From NCBI RefSeq assembly GCF_900172215.1, contig NZ_FWFP01000018.1:1-64000 (forward strand): a stretch of 64,000 nucleotides of DNA. Reading direction: 5' to 3'. Source of the stretch: Ruegeria meonggei. GTDB taxonomy: Bacteria; Pseudomonadota; Alphaproteobacteria; Rhodobacterales; Rhodobacteraceae. Made by a program: the position numbers and the translations under genes. Below the pieces are notes generated by a model. The model had not been told where the DNA came from and searched no databases. It worked only from the letters and a program-made list of their open reading frames with translations. How positions within the stretch are numbered: the first letter of the stretch is position 1; each line of letters begins with the position of its first letter. Shown piece by piece: positions 9,112 through 18,987 of the stretch.

Positions 9112-9864
9112 ATGACGGCATTGGAAATCAGGGACCTAGACGTCTGGTTCGGCCACGCACATGACCGCGTTGATGCGGTCAAAGGTGCCAACCTCAGTGT
9201 CATGCAGGGCGAAAGCTTTGGTCTTGTGGGAGAGAGCGGATCCGGAAAATCTACCATCCTGCGCGCAATAACGGGGCTTGCGCCGCAATGGTCCGGTACC
9301 ATCGAAGTCGAAGGTCAGACGCTGTCCGGAGCGAAACGGGATCGCGCATTCTTTCGGACGGTGCAGATGGTGTTTCAGGATCCTTACGCCTCGCTTCATC
9401 CGCGGCACACAGTCGATCAGGTGCTCAGCGAAACTCTGCATCTGCACGGATTGGACAATATCGACAAACGGGTGGCGGGTCTGTTGGATGATGTCGGCCT
9501 TGGGCAACGGTTCCGGTTCCGATATCCGCACCAGCTCTCTGGTGGTCAGCGTCAGCGCGTTGCCATTGCAAGGGCCTTGGCAGGTGAGCCAGATATCCTG
9601 CTATTGGATGAGCCCACATCAGCCTTGGATGTCAGCGTTCAGGCCGAAGTTCTGAATTTGCTCGCTGACCTGCGCACGAAACACGGACTGACGTATCTGA
9701 TGGTATCCCATGACCTTCCTGTTATTGCGCATATGTGTGACCAATTGGCTGTCATGAGAAACGGCGAGATTGTGGAAGTCATGTCCTCCGCAACTCTGCG
9801 GATGGGAAACCCTAGGCATGAATACTCACAGGAATTGCTCAGAGCTTCGGTTGCTCCTCAGTGA
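9112..9864 (+). CDS. Peptide ABC transporter ATP-binding protein, DppF-type
   Basis: A 250-residue ATPase with Walker A GESGSGKST, signature LSGGQRQR, Walker B ILLLDEPTSALD and the ISHDL-equivalent VSHDL. It is the last gene of the dipeptidase/transporter operon. ATG 9112 follows the previous stop by one base; a GTG at 9097 in the same frame would overlap the upstream gene but adds only five residues. The protein lacks the usual long C-terminal extension and ends soon after the HEYSQELL helix. Confidence 0.9.
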   Translation: MTALEIRDLDVWFGHAHDRVDAVKGANLSVMQGESFGLVGESGSGKSTILRAITGLAPQWSGTIEVEGQTLSGAKRDRAFFRTVQMVFQDPYASLHPRHTVDQVLSETLHLHGLDNIDKRVAGLLDDVGLGQRFRFRYPHQLSGGQRQRVAIARALAGEPDILLLDEPTSALDVSVQAEVLNLLADLRTKHGLTYLMVSHDLPVIAHMCDQLAVMRNGEIVEVMSSATLRMGNPRHEYSQELLRASVAPQ

Positions 9865-10179
9865 GTGTGGCGTATTAATGTTGGGACGTTTAATGTGACA
9901 ACACCGATGCCGTTAAAGTAAACGCCGCTAAGAATAAAATTATTAATGTTGAATAGTCCACTGACCACAACGCCTAAAAATGATTTGCGGGCATTGCAGC
10001 CAGACTGAAATTTGGCGATTCATAAAATTCGCTTGCAATGCAGGAGCCATCCACACAAGACATTGGGACTTATCGGCGATGGGCAGTTTTCCGGAGTGCT
10101 TCTCAGCTGGTTGTAAGATGTCGCTGCTGGAACATTCGGAAAGTTATTCGACGGTGAGAATTTGACCCAAAGCGGGCTC
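9865..10179. other. Non-coding stretch between transporter operon and decayed cyclase
   Basis: About 315 bases without a supportable gene, AT-rich at 9890-9980. No convincing terminator hairpin or tRNA was seen. The only open frame (9980-10165) has no family character. Confidence 0.5.
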
Positions 10180-11966
10180 TCACACCTCTGTCCTCGCGTC
10201 GGCCAGTTGCAAGGCGTCGAAATAACGCTCGGTGTCTTCGCTCTTTTTGAACATGCGATGGACTTGTTCGGAATAGGCCTTCATGTCGAGGGGCTGCATT
10301 CGGGTTGCCGCGTTAAATGCTGTCCTTGCCTCATCCTGCCGGCCGGAAAGCGCCAGCACCGCGGCGACGACCCGGTGGCCCGTATCATGGGCAGAAGTGT
10401 GGTCAAGCGATGCCCGTCCATGCTCGATTGCCTCTTAGTAACGCCCAGCCATGATGGCATAGAGTCCCAGATGTGAATGCGGCAAGTGAACCCAGATATC
10501 GCGCGGCCCAAGTCTGATGGCCTGATTTGAGTGCTCGATGGCTCTTGCGTGATATTCGGTGCCGGAAAACCCTAACGAACAACCAAGCTGTGCATGTGCA
10601 AGCGAGTTATTTGGATTGAGCGCGACCGCGGTTTCACCCTCACGAATCCCCCCCTCGTGATAGCCGCTTACCCAGTAAGCCATGCTGAGTATCGCGTGTG
10701 CCAACTCATTCTTGCTGTCCAGTTCGATCGCTGCCTAGCTTGTCTGCACGGCCTTCTCGATCGTTTCTTTCGGCGTCCGCTCAACCCAGCCGCAAATCAG
10801 ATCCCAGCCGTAGCTGAAACAGAGCACGGCGTATGCCATAGAATTCTCGCCGGACTCTTCTATGAGTCTGCGGCAAATGTTTTGGGCCTCAATGGTGTCC
10901 TCTGGGGTGACACGATAAAGATGCCAGTGGGCCTTCATTAGGTGCTCCCAGGATACGAGCGCCTTCGGCACTACGCAGGGCAGTGTTTCGAATGTCAGCC
11001 GTGCAAACTTCACTGCTGATCGCGCCGGCAACGTTTATGGTGATTTCGTCCTGGACAGCGAATATGTCCGTGACTGGACGATCGTAACGCTCGGCCCAGA
11101 TGTGATTGCCGCTGTCAGCCTCGATCAACTGTGCCGTCACACGCACGCGCTCACCAGCGCGCCTGACGCTGCCCTCGAGCAAATAACGCACACCGAGTTC
11201 GCGCCCGATCTGACGCATATCCTTCGCCCGACCCCGATAGCTAAACGAACTGTTGCGGGCGATCACAAACAGGGTCACGGGCGCGGGAAAGCGCGGTGCA
11301 AACATCCTCGGCGACGCAATCGGCAAAATACTCCTGCTCCGGGTCATTCGAAATATTGTCGAACGCCAGAACGGCAATAGAGAGGTTTTCCGGCAGTGGC
11401 AGAGCCACTGGCTGCCGTAAGGGCCTGGTAGCGCTACTTGCGCCGGGATCGGTTTCCGGGTTCCCCGCGGACCACTTCCAAACCCGCACCGGGCGGTCAA
11501 TGTTCTTGACCTCCTGTTTGCCAGCATCCTCGAAGTTGAAGGCGAGCCGATCTCGGACCTGTTCATGGACTGCAACTGAAATGCACATCCCGCCTGGCTC
11601 TGACAAGGTTTCGAGACGCGCTGCCACATTGACTCCGTCCCCTTGGATATCCTCACCATCAATGACCACGTCACCGAGATTGACGCCGATCCGGAAAACA
11701 ATCTTCGACAATCCGGGGTCTCCATCGGCCAACGATAATTGCATCTCGGCGCCACACGCCACCGCATCGACAACGCTAGCGAACTCAATCAGAATGCCAT
11801 CACCCATCAGCTTAACGATACGTCCGCGACGTTTCTTGATCGCGGGATCGATGAGTTCTTCGCGAAGGGTCCGCAAGGCCAACAGCGTGCCCTCCTCATC
11901 AGCCCTGACCAAGCGTGAATAGCCGACCACATCCGCCGCAACTATGGCCGCAAGTCAACGTTTCAA
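10180..11966 (-). pseudogene. Decayed class III adenylate/guanylate cyclase with TPR repeats
   Basis: Read on the minus strand from about TTG 11966, the sequence gives LAAIVAADVVGYSRLV, KLMGDGILIEF and RIGVNLGDVV...GDGVNVAARLE, the class III cyclase domain, then a linker (LPENLSIAVLAFDNIS) and TPR helices ending at TGA 10182-10180. It is broken repeatedly: a TGA at 11957-11955 where an arginine is expected (CGA to TGA), a frameshift near 11265, another near 10960, a TAG at 10737-10735 and a TAA near 10439. The same frame continues sensibly after each stop. It is a paralogue in architecture of the intact gene at 13565 and faces away from it across a dead insertion sequence. Confidence 0.85.
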
Positions 11967-12245
11967 AAGTGATCCCCCCGGACGCGAACGTTAGCGGCAA
12001 AAAGCCCACAAACCTATCTTACAAAATACTTGGTTGAGAGTCCGCCCTTGGTTATTCTCGCCATCAGAATTTGTCGCAAAGAGAAGATTGATGCGGCCCC
12101 TTGAAGGCAGCTTCATCCACACAACCACGAGCACAATCAAGCGCACCCAACGTCTCCTCCCCGTCCGTGGCGTAGATGGCTATGGTTGCGAAGTGCGCTA
12201 TGCGGTCGCTCGAGTGGAAAATACCAACTTCTGCATTGTCCGGAT

Positions 12246-13033
12246 ACTGTTGAAAAAGTCCGCTGATTGGTTGCTGGTGTCCTGATTCACTTGATTTGAG
12301 AGTGGAGGGCATTGCGATGATGGGTCCAAAGCAGGTGGCGCTAGGTGCGCTGTTTTATGAGTTCTGAATCGAAGAATTTGTGCCAATTGATCATCCGCTA
12401 GGCTACTTTGATCGGTTTCTCGATCAGTCTGAGGTTCGCCCGCTTTTAGCGCCATCGTACAGTTCGCATGGCCGTCCTTCGATTGACCCTGAGTTGATGG
12501 TCTGGATGCTGTTGCTGGGCTATTGCCAGGGTATTCGGTCCGAGCGTCGCTTGTGCGAGTAGGTTCACGTCAATTTGGCATATAGGTGGTTTTGCAGGCT
12601 CGATTTAGCCGACCTAGTGCCCGATCATTCTACCTTTTCGAAGAACCGGCACGGGCGTTTCCGGGAGAGCGGATTGTTCCGGCATCTCTTCGAGACAGTT
12701 TTGCAGACGTGCATTGATGAGGGCTTGGTCGGCGGCGAGAGCTTTGGCGTCGACGCCAGCCTGATCCCTGCCAACGCGAACCAGACGCGTGGCATTGACA
12801 GCAAGGAAGGCTTCTCATCAGACCTGACCGCCCGTGTTATCGACGAATACCCTGAAACACTGGATGATGCCGCTTTCGGTGCGTCCACAAAAGTCGTCCC
12901 CAAGTACATCTCGCCCGTTTATCCTGCGGCACGGCGCATGATTGATCGGATCACAGAGCGCTTCGACATGACACCAGATAAGCTGGTCGGTGAACCGCGG
13001 TTTAGAGGGACTGTTTTCTTTGGTCAGCGCTGA
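12246..13033 (+). mobile_element. Degenerate IS1182-like (IS5-superfamily) transposase remnant
   Basis: The left end carries the typical terminal ACTGTTGAAAAAGTC at 12246. The transposase frame begins at ATG 12317 (MMGPKQVALGALFYEF), stops at TGA about 12365, resumes with the DUF772 motif HGRPSIDPELMVWMLLLGY, stops again at TAG about 12560, and resumes with RWFCRLDLADLVPDHSTFSKNRHGRF and the DDE-region VDASLI. An internal deletion then joins KYISPVYPAAR to RMIDRITERFDMTP, which lie far apart in intact copies, and the frame ends at 13033. No right terminal repeat was recognised. The element is inactive. Confidence 0.8.
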
Positions 13034-13564
13034 ACTCGGTCGGTCTGAAACTACCTACGTTTGTGGAAATACGAACATACAGAGCATTCTCTTGATCGAC
13101 CTGTGACATAGGCGCATTAGCTTACTCAGCGCAAACGTCCGCCTTGGGTTCGGGTAACCAAATTCCCTCAAGACGTGTAAGTCTGCTTTCAGGAAACGGC
13201 TCTGAGTTTGCAAAGTTCGCTTTCTGCGCTCTGAGGACACTCATGCGATTTGCAGCATCGGTCACGAAGGGCTCTCTACAGCCGTCGGAACTGGAGCAGC
13301 AGTAGATCAGTAGGTCTTGCTACCCCAGATGAGGACGGCCCAAAGCTGCCCTCTATAGCGATAGACGTCGCTGCGACGCAGCTTTCTATAAAGCGGACGT
13401 TGATAGTCAGCGCAGCATTCCGAGGGTGCCGATGACAGTTCTGCAGAAATAGCAGTCGTCGGAGACGCCGGAATTACTGATCCCCGTAATCCAAACTTAC
13501 TGCATCCCTGAAACTGTGGTTCAATGACCCGGGCAAGAGAACGCAACTGCGGAGCTGCTGCGGG
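13034..13564. other. Non-coding stretch before cyclase gene
   Basis: Some 530 bases with no supportable gene. It includes a short dyad around 13366-13381 (GACGTCGCTGCGACG) and sequence resembling degenerate intergenic debris common in Roseobacter genomes. It may hold the leader and promoter of the cyclase gene, but I cannot point to clear boxes. Confidence 0.4.
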
Positions 13565-15796
13565 ATGAGTATAGCGGAGCTGAACGGGAAGAGAAGACTT
13601 GCGGCGATCACGGCCGTAGACATGGTTGGTTACAGCCGGCTCATGGAACTCGACGAAGTTGGTACGCTCGCGCTGCAAAAGGCGATTCAGGACGAAGTGT
13701 TTGGCCCCGCGATCGAAGAATGCGGTGGGCGCGTCGTCAAGACGACCGGCGATGGTGCCTTGATCGAGTTCGGCAGCGCGGTCAACGCCGTCCGATGGGC
13801 CGCCCAGATACAATGCGAAATCGCCAAAAGGGCACGCGGGGCCAGCGGTGACCGCTGGATCGCCTACCGGGTTGGCATCAACGTTGGTGACATACTCGTT
13901 GACGGCGATGACATTTTCGGAGAAGGGGTCAACATCGCCGCGCGCCTCGAAGGATTGGCCGAGCCGGGAGGCATCCTCGTGTCCGAAGCGGTTTTTCGGA
14001 ATGTCAAAGGCAAGCTCGACCTCGGGTTCGCGGACCAGGGCACCTTGTCAGTAAAAAACATCTCCGAACCCGTGCATGCCTACAGTGTCCTACTCGACCC
14101 GGGAGATGCGGGCAAGATCGTCGCACGCAAAGAGCGTCTGCGCGTCGGTCGCCGGAAGCCGTTGATCGCGGCAGTTCTTTGCCTTGCGGCCGTCATCGGC
14201 GTATTTACGGCCAAGGATCTGTTCAAGGACACCGCACCAGACACGGCGGGCCTGCTGATCCTACCTTTTGAGTCTGAACATGGCGGCGATCAAGTCCTTG
14301 CCGATGCGGCGACCGAAATGCTGCTTCTGTCCTTCGAGCGGCAACGCCATATGCCCATTTCCACCTACAGAATGGCTTTGGCCTACGAGGGCATTGATGT
14401 GCCGCTGGACGAGGTCTCGCAAAACCTGGGCCTGCGTTATGTCCTCGATGGGTCAGCAGAGACGGTTAAGGGCCAGATCAAAGTGCAGGCGCGTCTGCGT
14501 GATACTGCGGAACCGGGTGACGGCACGCTCTGGCATCGGTCCTTGACCGGAGATCGAGATCAGTTTCTCGACATGGTCGTCACGCTCAAACTGGGCGCAG
14601 CCGGCGCAATGAAACTCAAACTCAATCCCGTTGAACGGGCCATCTTTGAATCGGCGCCCACGGACAGTCCAGCGGCCTATCTTGCATTTGCCAAGGCTAA
14701 ACGTTTGCTCGATAGCAAGGATTTTACGGACATCGGCGAGGCGCTCACCCAATTCGAGCGAGCGATCGAACTGGATCCGGCTTTTGTCGAAGCGAAGCTC
14801 GGATACGCAGAAGCCAATTTCAAAGTCTGGGAAGGCAGTTTCAATACGATCCGCTTCACACTGGACGCCCTCAAGATTGCAACTGACACTGTCGACGAGG
14901 TTTTGCAGAACGATCCAAAGCACCCGGTGGCCATTGGCTTGCAGGTCCAGTTGTTGATTCAGCACCTCGAACGCGACCGCGCCCTGTCGATTGCGCGAAG
15001 CTCCGTGTTCAGCAATCCCAACGAGCCAGTCTTGCGATATGTCCACGGCCTGAGCCTGACCACGATAGGTGACTACGACAAGGCGATCGAGGCATTCGAA
15101 GAGTTTGAACGACTGTCGCCCAGGCTGAACTCCGGCGAGACAGGTGATCTTGCTTGGAGCTATCTACGTGCCGGAGACAGCGACAGGGCACTCGCGCTCC
15201 TATCGGAGATTCCACAGGAGGAGATAAAAGAACAGCATCTCAGGATTATGGCCGATGCACAGTATGAGGAAGGAAACGTAGAGGCCGCCCGGGCCAATAT
15301 CGAGCGGTTTCTGGTAAACAATGTCTGGCTGAATCTGAATTGGATGAAGCCATGGTTCGAAATCTACCAGGATCCGACAGTCTATCAGACATATGCCGAG
15401 GCCATGCTGGGATCTGGCCTGCCTGAGTGGCCGTTCGACTTTCCTAAAGGGCGGGAAGGCGATCGTATCGATCATGAACAACTCGTTCAGCTGCATTCCG
15501 ACAAATTCGAGGAAAAGCACACGATTGGACCCTTCGGTGCTCCTTTTTCCGAAGAGCGGATGCCCGACGGGACGATCTCAATGAACTTCGCCTGGATGAA
15601 TGGGATACCTTTGACCGGAACATGGCGGATCGCTGGCGATCAGATTTGTCGAAGACTTCCTTCAGTCCATCAGGGTCGCGAACTCTGCCACTATCTTTAC
15701 CTTGATCGCGCTCGATCGACTGACGAGACCCTGTTCGTTTCATCCGTCCTAAACTTCGGTGTTATCGATTCTGAATTCGTACGCGTGAATGATTGA
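13565..15796 (+). CDS. Class III adenylate/guanylate cyclase with TPR domain
   Basis: A 743-residue protein. Residues about 8-175 form a class III nucleotide cyclase catalytic domain: RRLAAITAVDMVGYSRLM (metal-binding Asp in AVDMVGYS), KTTGDGALIEF and RVGINVGDIL...GEGVNIAARLE. A single membrane helix follows at about 199-215 (LIAAVLCLAAVIGVFTA), then a TolB-N-like segment and TPR repeats from about residue 365. It should make a cyclic nucleotide at the inner membrane with the TPR part as a periplasmic or interaction module. ATG 13565 is the first start before the domain; the ribosome binding site is weak. A decayed relative lies upstream on the other strand. Confidence 0.85.
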   Translation: MSIAELNGKRRLAAITAVDMVGYSRLMELDEVGTLALQKAIQDEVFGPAIEECGGRVVKTTGDGALIEFGSAVNAVRWAAQIQCEIAKRARGASGDRWIAYRVGINVGDILVDGDDIFGEGVNIAARLEGLAEPGGILVSEAVFRNVKGKLDLGFADQGTLSVKNISEPVHAYSVLLDPGDAGKIVARKERLRVGRRKPLIAAVLCLAAVIGVFTAKDLFKDTAPDTAGLLILPFESEHGGDQVLADAATEMLLLSFERQRHMPISTYRMALAYEGIDVPLDEVSQNLGLRYVLDGSAETVKGQIKVQARLRDTAEPGDGTLWHRSLTGDRDQFLDMVVTLKLGAAGAMKLKLNPVERAIFESAPTDSPAAYLAFAKAKRLLDSKDFTDIGEALTQFERAIELDPAFVEAKLGYAEANFKVWEGSFNTIRFTLDALKIATDTVDEVLQNDPKHPVAIGLQVQLLIQHLERDRALSIARSSVFSNPNEPVLRYVHGLSLTTIGDYDKAIEAFEEFERLSPRLNSGETGDLAWSYLRAGDSDRALALLSEIPQEEIKEQHLRIMADAQYEEGNVEAARANIERFLVNNVWLNLNWMKPWFEIYQDPTVYQTYAEAMLGSGLPEWPFDFPKGREGDRIDHEQLVQLHSDKFEEKHTIGPFGAPFSEERMPDGTISMNFAWMNGIPLTGTWRIAGDQICRRLPSVHQGRELCHYLYLDRARSTDETLFVSSVLNFGVIDSEFVRVND

Positions 15797-15901
15797 AGGT
15801 CAGATCTGCCCTGCTTTCGTTAATCCAACACCGAGATTGTCTCGTCTATCGGCAGACGCCATTGTTTCGGCTGGCTTGGTGTGGTGGATCGTTCAGTTCG
15901 G

Positions 15902-16489
15902 CTAGGACCTGTCTTTCGGCCAATGATCCTGCAGCAAATCTATGGCAGTGCGTCCGGCCTCCAGTGCCCGGTCTGCCTCTTCTTCAGTTCCTGCCAAACG
16001 AGCCAGAGTAATCGTACCCATCAAGAGTGCCATCGTGGCCAAGCCCTGGTCGGAGCCTGTTTCCGACGTGTCTCTTAGTAGGGCCGCCATGCGATCCGAA
16101 GCCTGAGCGCCCGCGTGCCGGGATGCACCCTTGGTGCGGGCAAGCTCAGTTCCCATCGCCGCCAGCGGGCATCCATGCCGACTGTCTTGAACATGCGCTT
16201 GGGACAGGTACTTCGCGATGTAGTCCTGGCGCTCCCTCTCTTGCCCTTCGCTGGCTTCTTCGCGTTCCATGCCTGAAACGACATCGTCGACCGCATGCCG
16301 GAAGGCTGCCGCGATCAAATCCTCTTTCGACTCGAAGTGCCGGTAGAAACCGCCATGTGTCATTCCGGCTGCCTTCATGACATCAGCGACGCTAGTCGCT
16401 TCGACCCCGCGTTCGCGGAACAACTGCGCTGCAGCATCCAGTATCCTGTTGTGACTGCGCTGTTTTTCCGCTTCCGACATCCTCGGCAT
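15902..16489 (-). CDS. TetR family transcriptional regulator
   Basis: A 195-residue TetR repressor. The helix-turn-helix is at about residues 9-55 (ILDAAAQLFRERGVEATSVADVMKAAGMTHGGFYRHF), followed by a C-terminal ligand domain with a cysteine in RHGCPLAAM as in the AcrR_C/YxaF-type group. ATG 16489 has GGGAGCGCG in front; the open frame reaches a TTG at 16516, but that lies in the promoter. It diverges from the NmrA-like reductase gene, with two near-identical direct repeats between them, so it most likely represses that operon and itself, releasing DNA on binding an electrophile or toxic small molecule. Confidence 0.88.
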   Translation of the reverse strand: MPRMSEAEKQRSHNRILDAAAQLFRERGVEATSVADVMKAAGMTHGGFYRHFESKEDLIAAAFRHAVDDVVSGMEREEASEGQERERQDYIAKYLSQAHVQDSRHGCPLAAMGTELARTKGASRHAGAQASDRMAALLRDTSETGSDQGLATMALLMGTITLARLAGTEEEADRALEAGRTAIDLLQDHWPKDRS

Positions 16490-16519
16490 TTTCGCGCTCC
16501 CAGAAGGGGTTGACAATTA

Positions 16520-16565
16520 AGATTGTATCTATCATCTAAATTATAGATTGCAACCATCATCTAAA
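16520..16565. promoter_or_regulatory. Tandem direct repeat, candidate TetR operator
   Basis: Two 21-bp copies, 16520-16540 and 16545-16565, are identical at 18 of 21 positions and share the core AGATTG...ATCATCTAAA. Their 25-bp period and place between the divergent TetR and NmrA-like genes suggest operator sites. A TTGACA box at 16510-16515 precedes them. The second copy runs into the ribosome binding site of the reductase gene. Confidence 0.6.
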
Positions 16566-16576
16566 GGAGCGTGCCC

Positions 16577-17683
16577 GTGCCTGCCAAGCCCAAGATCCTA
16601 GTCACAAGCGCAAGCGGTAAGACCGGATCGCAAGTTGCACTTCAGCTCAGAGCCAAGACTTTTCCTGTCCGTGCGTTCGTACGTCAGAGGGATCATCGTT
16701 CTGACCTGCTTGAGCGCGCTGGCGCTGAACTATTCGTGGGTGACCAGTATTCGCTGAGCGACATGCGCAAAGCCATGAAAGGCGTGCTGCGGGCGTATCA
16801 ATGCGCTCCGACAGCACCCAACGGGCTGCACTTCAATGCGGTCTTCACCGCTGCGGCTTACGAAGCAGAGGTTGAACACGTCGTTACACTTAGCCAATGG
16901 CTTTCGAGCGTAGATCACCCATCACTGTTTACGCGCGAAGTTTACCTGGGCGACATCCTGATCGGCATGCGCCCCGAGATGTCCGTAACCACGGTGAATG
17001 TCGGATGGTTTGCAGAAAACTACCTGATGGTGCTGGGCATGGCGGCCCATCTTGGGCTGTTCACGATGCCGCTTGGCGACGGCGACGTGAAAAAGAATGC
17101 AGCCCCCTCGAACAAGGACATTGCACGCGTGGTGGTCGGTGCCTTGGCGGACCCGGCAGGCCATGCGGGCAAGACTTACCGCCCCACGGGACCAACGCTG
17201 CTGTCGCCCAACGAGATCGCCGAAGCAATGGGCCGCGCGCTGGGACGGCGGGTACGCTATGTCGACATTTCCGAGCGTATGATGGTCAAGGCTCTGAAAG
17301 CCCTGCGCCCAGCAAATTATTCAGAAGCTGCAGTCACCCAGCTTGCAATCTATTCAGAAGAGTACAAGCGAGGCGCCTTTGCGGTGAACGCCACAACCGA
17401 GGATGTATTCCAAGTCGGAGGGTGCGAACCGGAAGCCTTCGAAAACATCGTGCGCCGCAAGGTCGCTGATCAACCAGACCTGGCGCGCAGCCTACCAGGC
17501 AGCATTGGCGCGATCGGCAGTTTTCTAAAGATCCTCGCGACGCGGCCCTTCGATCTTGATCGCGCACAGATGCAGCGAGACTACGTTCAGCTTTCCTCTT
17601 CGTCGTACTGCCTGGACGATGCGGCATGGACGGAAGGACACCAACCCAACGGCGGAGCAGCCTCACAGATGCGTGTCGCCTGA
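16577..17683 (+). CDS. NmrA-like NAD(P)-binding oxidoreductase
   Basis: A 368-residue Rossmann-fold protein of the NmrA/atypical SDR group. The nucleotide-binding motif is TSASGKTGSQVA near the N-terminus, followed by VRAFVRQRDHRSDLL, where the arginine typically contacts the NADP phosphate. GTG 16577 is chosen over GTG 16571 because AAAGGAG (16563-16569) is seven bases away, an ideal spacing. Relatives are quinone reductases (QorB-type) or redox-sensing regulators; which one cannot be told. It is the first gene of a TetR-controlled unit with a carbonic anhydrase and a membrane protein downstream. Confidence 0.8.
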   Translation: MPAKPKILVTSASGKTGSQVALQLRAKTFPVRAFVRQRDHRSDLLERAGAELFVGDQYSLSDMRKAMKGVLRAYQCAPTAPNGLHFNAVFTAAAYEAEVEHVVTLSQWLSSVDHPSLFTREVYLGDILIGMRPEMSVTTVNVGWFAENYLMVLGMAAHLGLFTMPLGDGDVKKNAAPSNKDIARVVVGALADPAGHAGKTYRPTGPTLLSPNEIAEAMGRALGRRVRYVDISERMMVKALKALRPANYSEAAVTQLAIYSEEYKRGAFAVNATTEDVFQVGGCEPEAFENIVRRKVADQPDLARSLPGSIGAIGSFLKILATRPFDLDRAQMQRDYVQLSSSSYCLDDAAWTEGHQPNGGAASQMRVA

Positions 17684-17730
17684 GACTGCGCGAGACGAAG
17701 GATTGACCCACCCGACGAAAGGACATTTTT

Positions 17731-18291
17731 ATGAACGTTCAAAATGAACTCATCACTCGAAACCAGGAATTCGCCGCAGGCTTTGACAGTGCTGACCTGC
17801 CGATCCTGCCAAAGTTGCGAACGGTTGTTTTGACTTGCGGCGATGCCCGGGTCGATCCCGCGCACATCCTCGGTCTGGAGCTTGGCGACGCGGTTGTGAT
17901 CCGAAACAACGGCGGACGAGTTACACGCGCCGCAATCGAAGAAATTGCCACCCTCGCCTTTCTGGTGAGTGCAATGACAGAGGGCCGCGAACAGGGGTTC
18001 AACGTAATCCTGATGCAGCACACACAATGTGGAGCCCAGCGGCTGTCCAATCCTGACCTTCAGGACATGTTGCTGGAAAAGCTTGGAATCGACGTGTCCG
18101 AATACGCAATCACGGACCAGGAAAGCGACCTTTCGGCAGACATCAAGCGTTTGGCCGTGGCACCAGAGGTGCCGGACGCAATCACCGTCTCAGCCTTGCT
18201 TTACGATGTCGCCACTGGAACAGCCCACGCTATTTCTCCTGCCATTTCACTAGGGGCAATGCGGGCTAAAGCGAGTGCATCGCGAGGGTGA
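17731..18291 (+). CDS. Beta-class carbonic anhydrase-like protein
   Basis: A 186-residue protein of the beta-carbonic anhydrase fold. The zinc site is visible as Cys36-x-Asp38-x-Arg40 (TCGDARVD) and His97-x-x-Cys100 (QHTQCG). It would interconvert carbon dioxide and bicarbonate in the cytosol. It belongs to the short type lacking some of the family's C-terminal helices, so a role on another small substrate (as with carbon disulfide or carbonyl sulfide hydrolases of this fold) is possible. The start has GAAAGGA eight bases upstream. It follows the NmrA-like gene by 47 bases in one operon. Confidence 0.85.
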   Translation: MNVQNELITRNQEFAAGFDSADLPILPKLRTVVLTCGDARVDPAHILGLELGDAVVIRNNGGRVTRAAIEEIATLAFLVSAMTEGREQGFNVILMQHTQCGAQRLSNPDLQDMLLEKLGIDVSEYAITDQESDLSADIKRLAVAPEVPDAITVSALLYDVATGTAHAISPAISLGAMRAKASASRG

Positions 18292-18352
18292 ACGTCTGCC
18301 CGAATCCGCCTCCAAATTCCGTAAACAGACGCATATCGAAAGGACCGATCAG

Positions 18353-18841
18353 ATGACCCCCACAGTGATATTCCTTCTTCAGTTCGCGATGAGCCTCTTT
18401 GTCTTTTCTCTAATCGCAGCGTGGTACGTAGCACCATGGCTTGCACGGCTGTCCGCGGCGGCGGCGCTCTCAATCCTCCTGCTGCCGCATGCTTTCCGAC
18501 ACATCGGAATGAGTTTCATGGTGCCAAATCTCAATAACTCAGGCCTGCCCGAGGCGTTTGCAACCAGCGCCAGCTATGGGGATCTGCTCTCGGCATTTCT
18601 GGCAATCGCCGCGCTTCTAGCCTTGCGATGGAGATCAGTGGCCGCCCTTCCGTTGGTGTGGGGTTTCAACATCCTTGGTACCCTCGATTTGGCGAACGCC
18701 CTGCGCCAAGCCGAGGCAATTGACTACTTTGGCCCCACATGGTTCATCCCGACATTCTTTGTGCCGGTACTGTTGGTCACGCATGTGATGATCTTTGCAC
18801 GACTGCTGAGGGCAGATGGACCCAAGACAGTCTCGGCATGA
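18353..18841 (+). CDS. Integral membrane protein of unknown function
   Basis: A 162-residue protein with about five hydrophobic segments (residues about 5-27, 34-50, 74-90, 95-112, 133-152). No recognised family signature. ATG 18353 follows AAAGGA with good spacing; the longer open frame upstream overlaps the carbonic anhydrase and is not hydrophobic. It is the last gene of the TetR/NmrA/carbonic anhydrase unit and is followed by a strong hairpin. Confidence 0.65.
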   Translation: MTPTVIFLLQFAMSLFVFSLIAAWYVAPWLARLSAAAALSILLLPHAFRHIGMSFMVPNLNNSGLPEAFATSASYGDLLSAFLAIAALLALRWRSVAALPLVWGFNILGTLDLANALRQAEAIDYFGPTWFIPTFFVPVLLVTHVMIFARLLRADGPKTVSA

Positions 18842-18860
18842 GAGGACAGATATCGTTCCA

Positions 18861-18885
18861 GGGCAGGCAGCGCTGCTGCCTGCCC
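18861..18885 (+). terminator. Hairpin after membrane protein gene
   Basis: A perfect 11-bp stem, GGGCAGGCAGC (18861-18871) with GCTGCCTGCCC (18875-18885), has a three-base loop. It begins 20 bases after the stop of the preceding gene. No T run follows. Confidence 0.7.
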
Positions 18886-18952
18886 CACTGGGCCTCACGG
18901 TCCAAAGATGAAATTCATCATGCTCCATGACGCCGCGAAGCGGTTTCCCCGA

Positions 18953-18983
18953 CTGCCGTTGGCTATCAAGTAACCAACGGCAG
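18953..18983 (-). terminator. Hairpin behind the SDR remnant
   Basis: CTGCCGTTGG (18953-18962) and CCAACGGCAG (18974-18983) form a perfect 10-bp stem with an 11-base loop. On the minus strand it begins five bases after the stop of the SDR remnant, so it is probably the original terminator of that lost gene. Confidence 0.6.
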
Positions 18984-18987
18984 AAAC

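Noticed and set aside
13034-13564. Possible RNA gene in the long gap before the cyclase
   Set aside because: Only short dyads were found; no cloverleaf, riboswitch core or terminator run.
14453-15046. Long minus-strand frame of 197 codons
   Set aside because: Fully antisense to the intact cyclase gene, with no family character.
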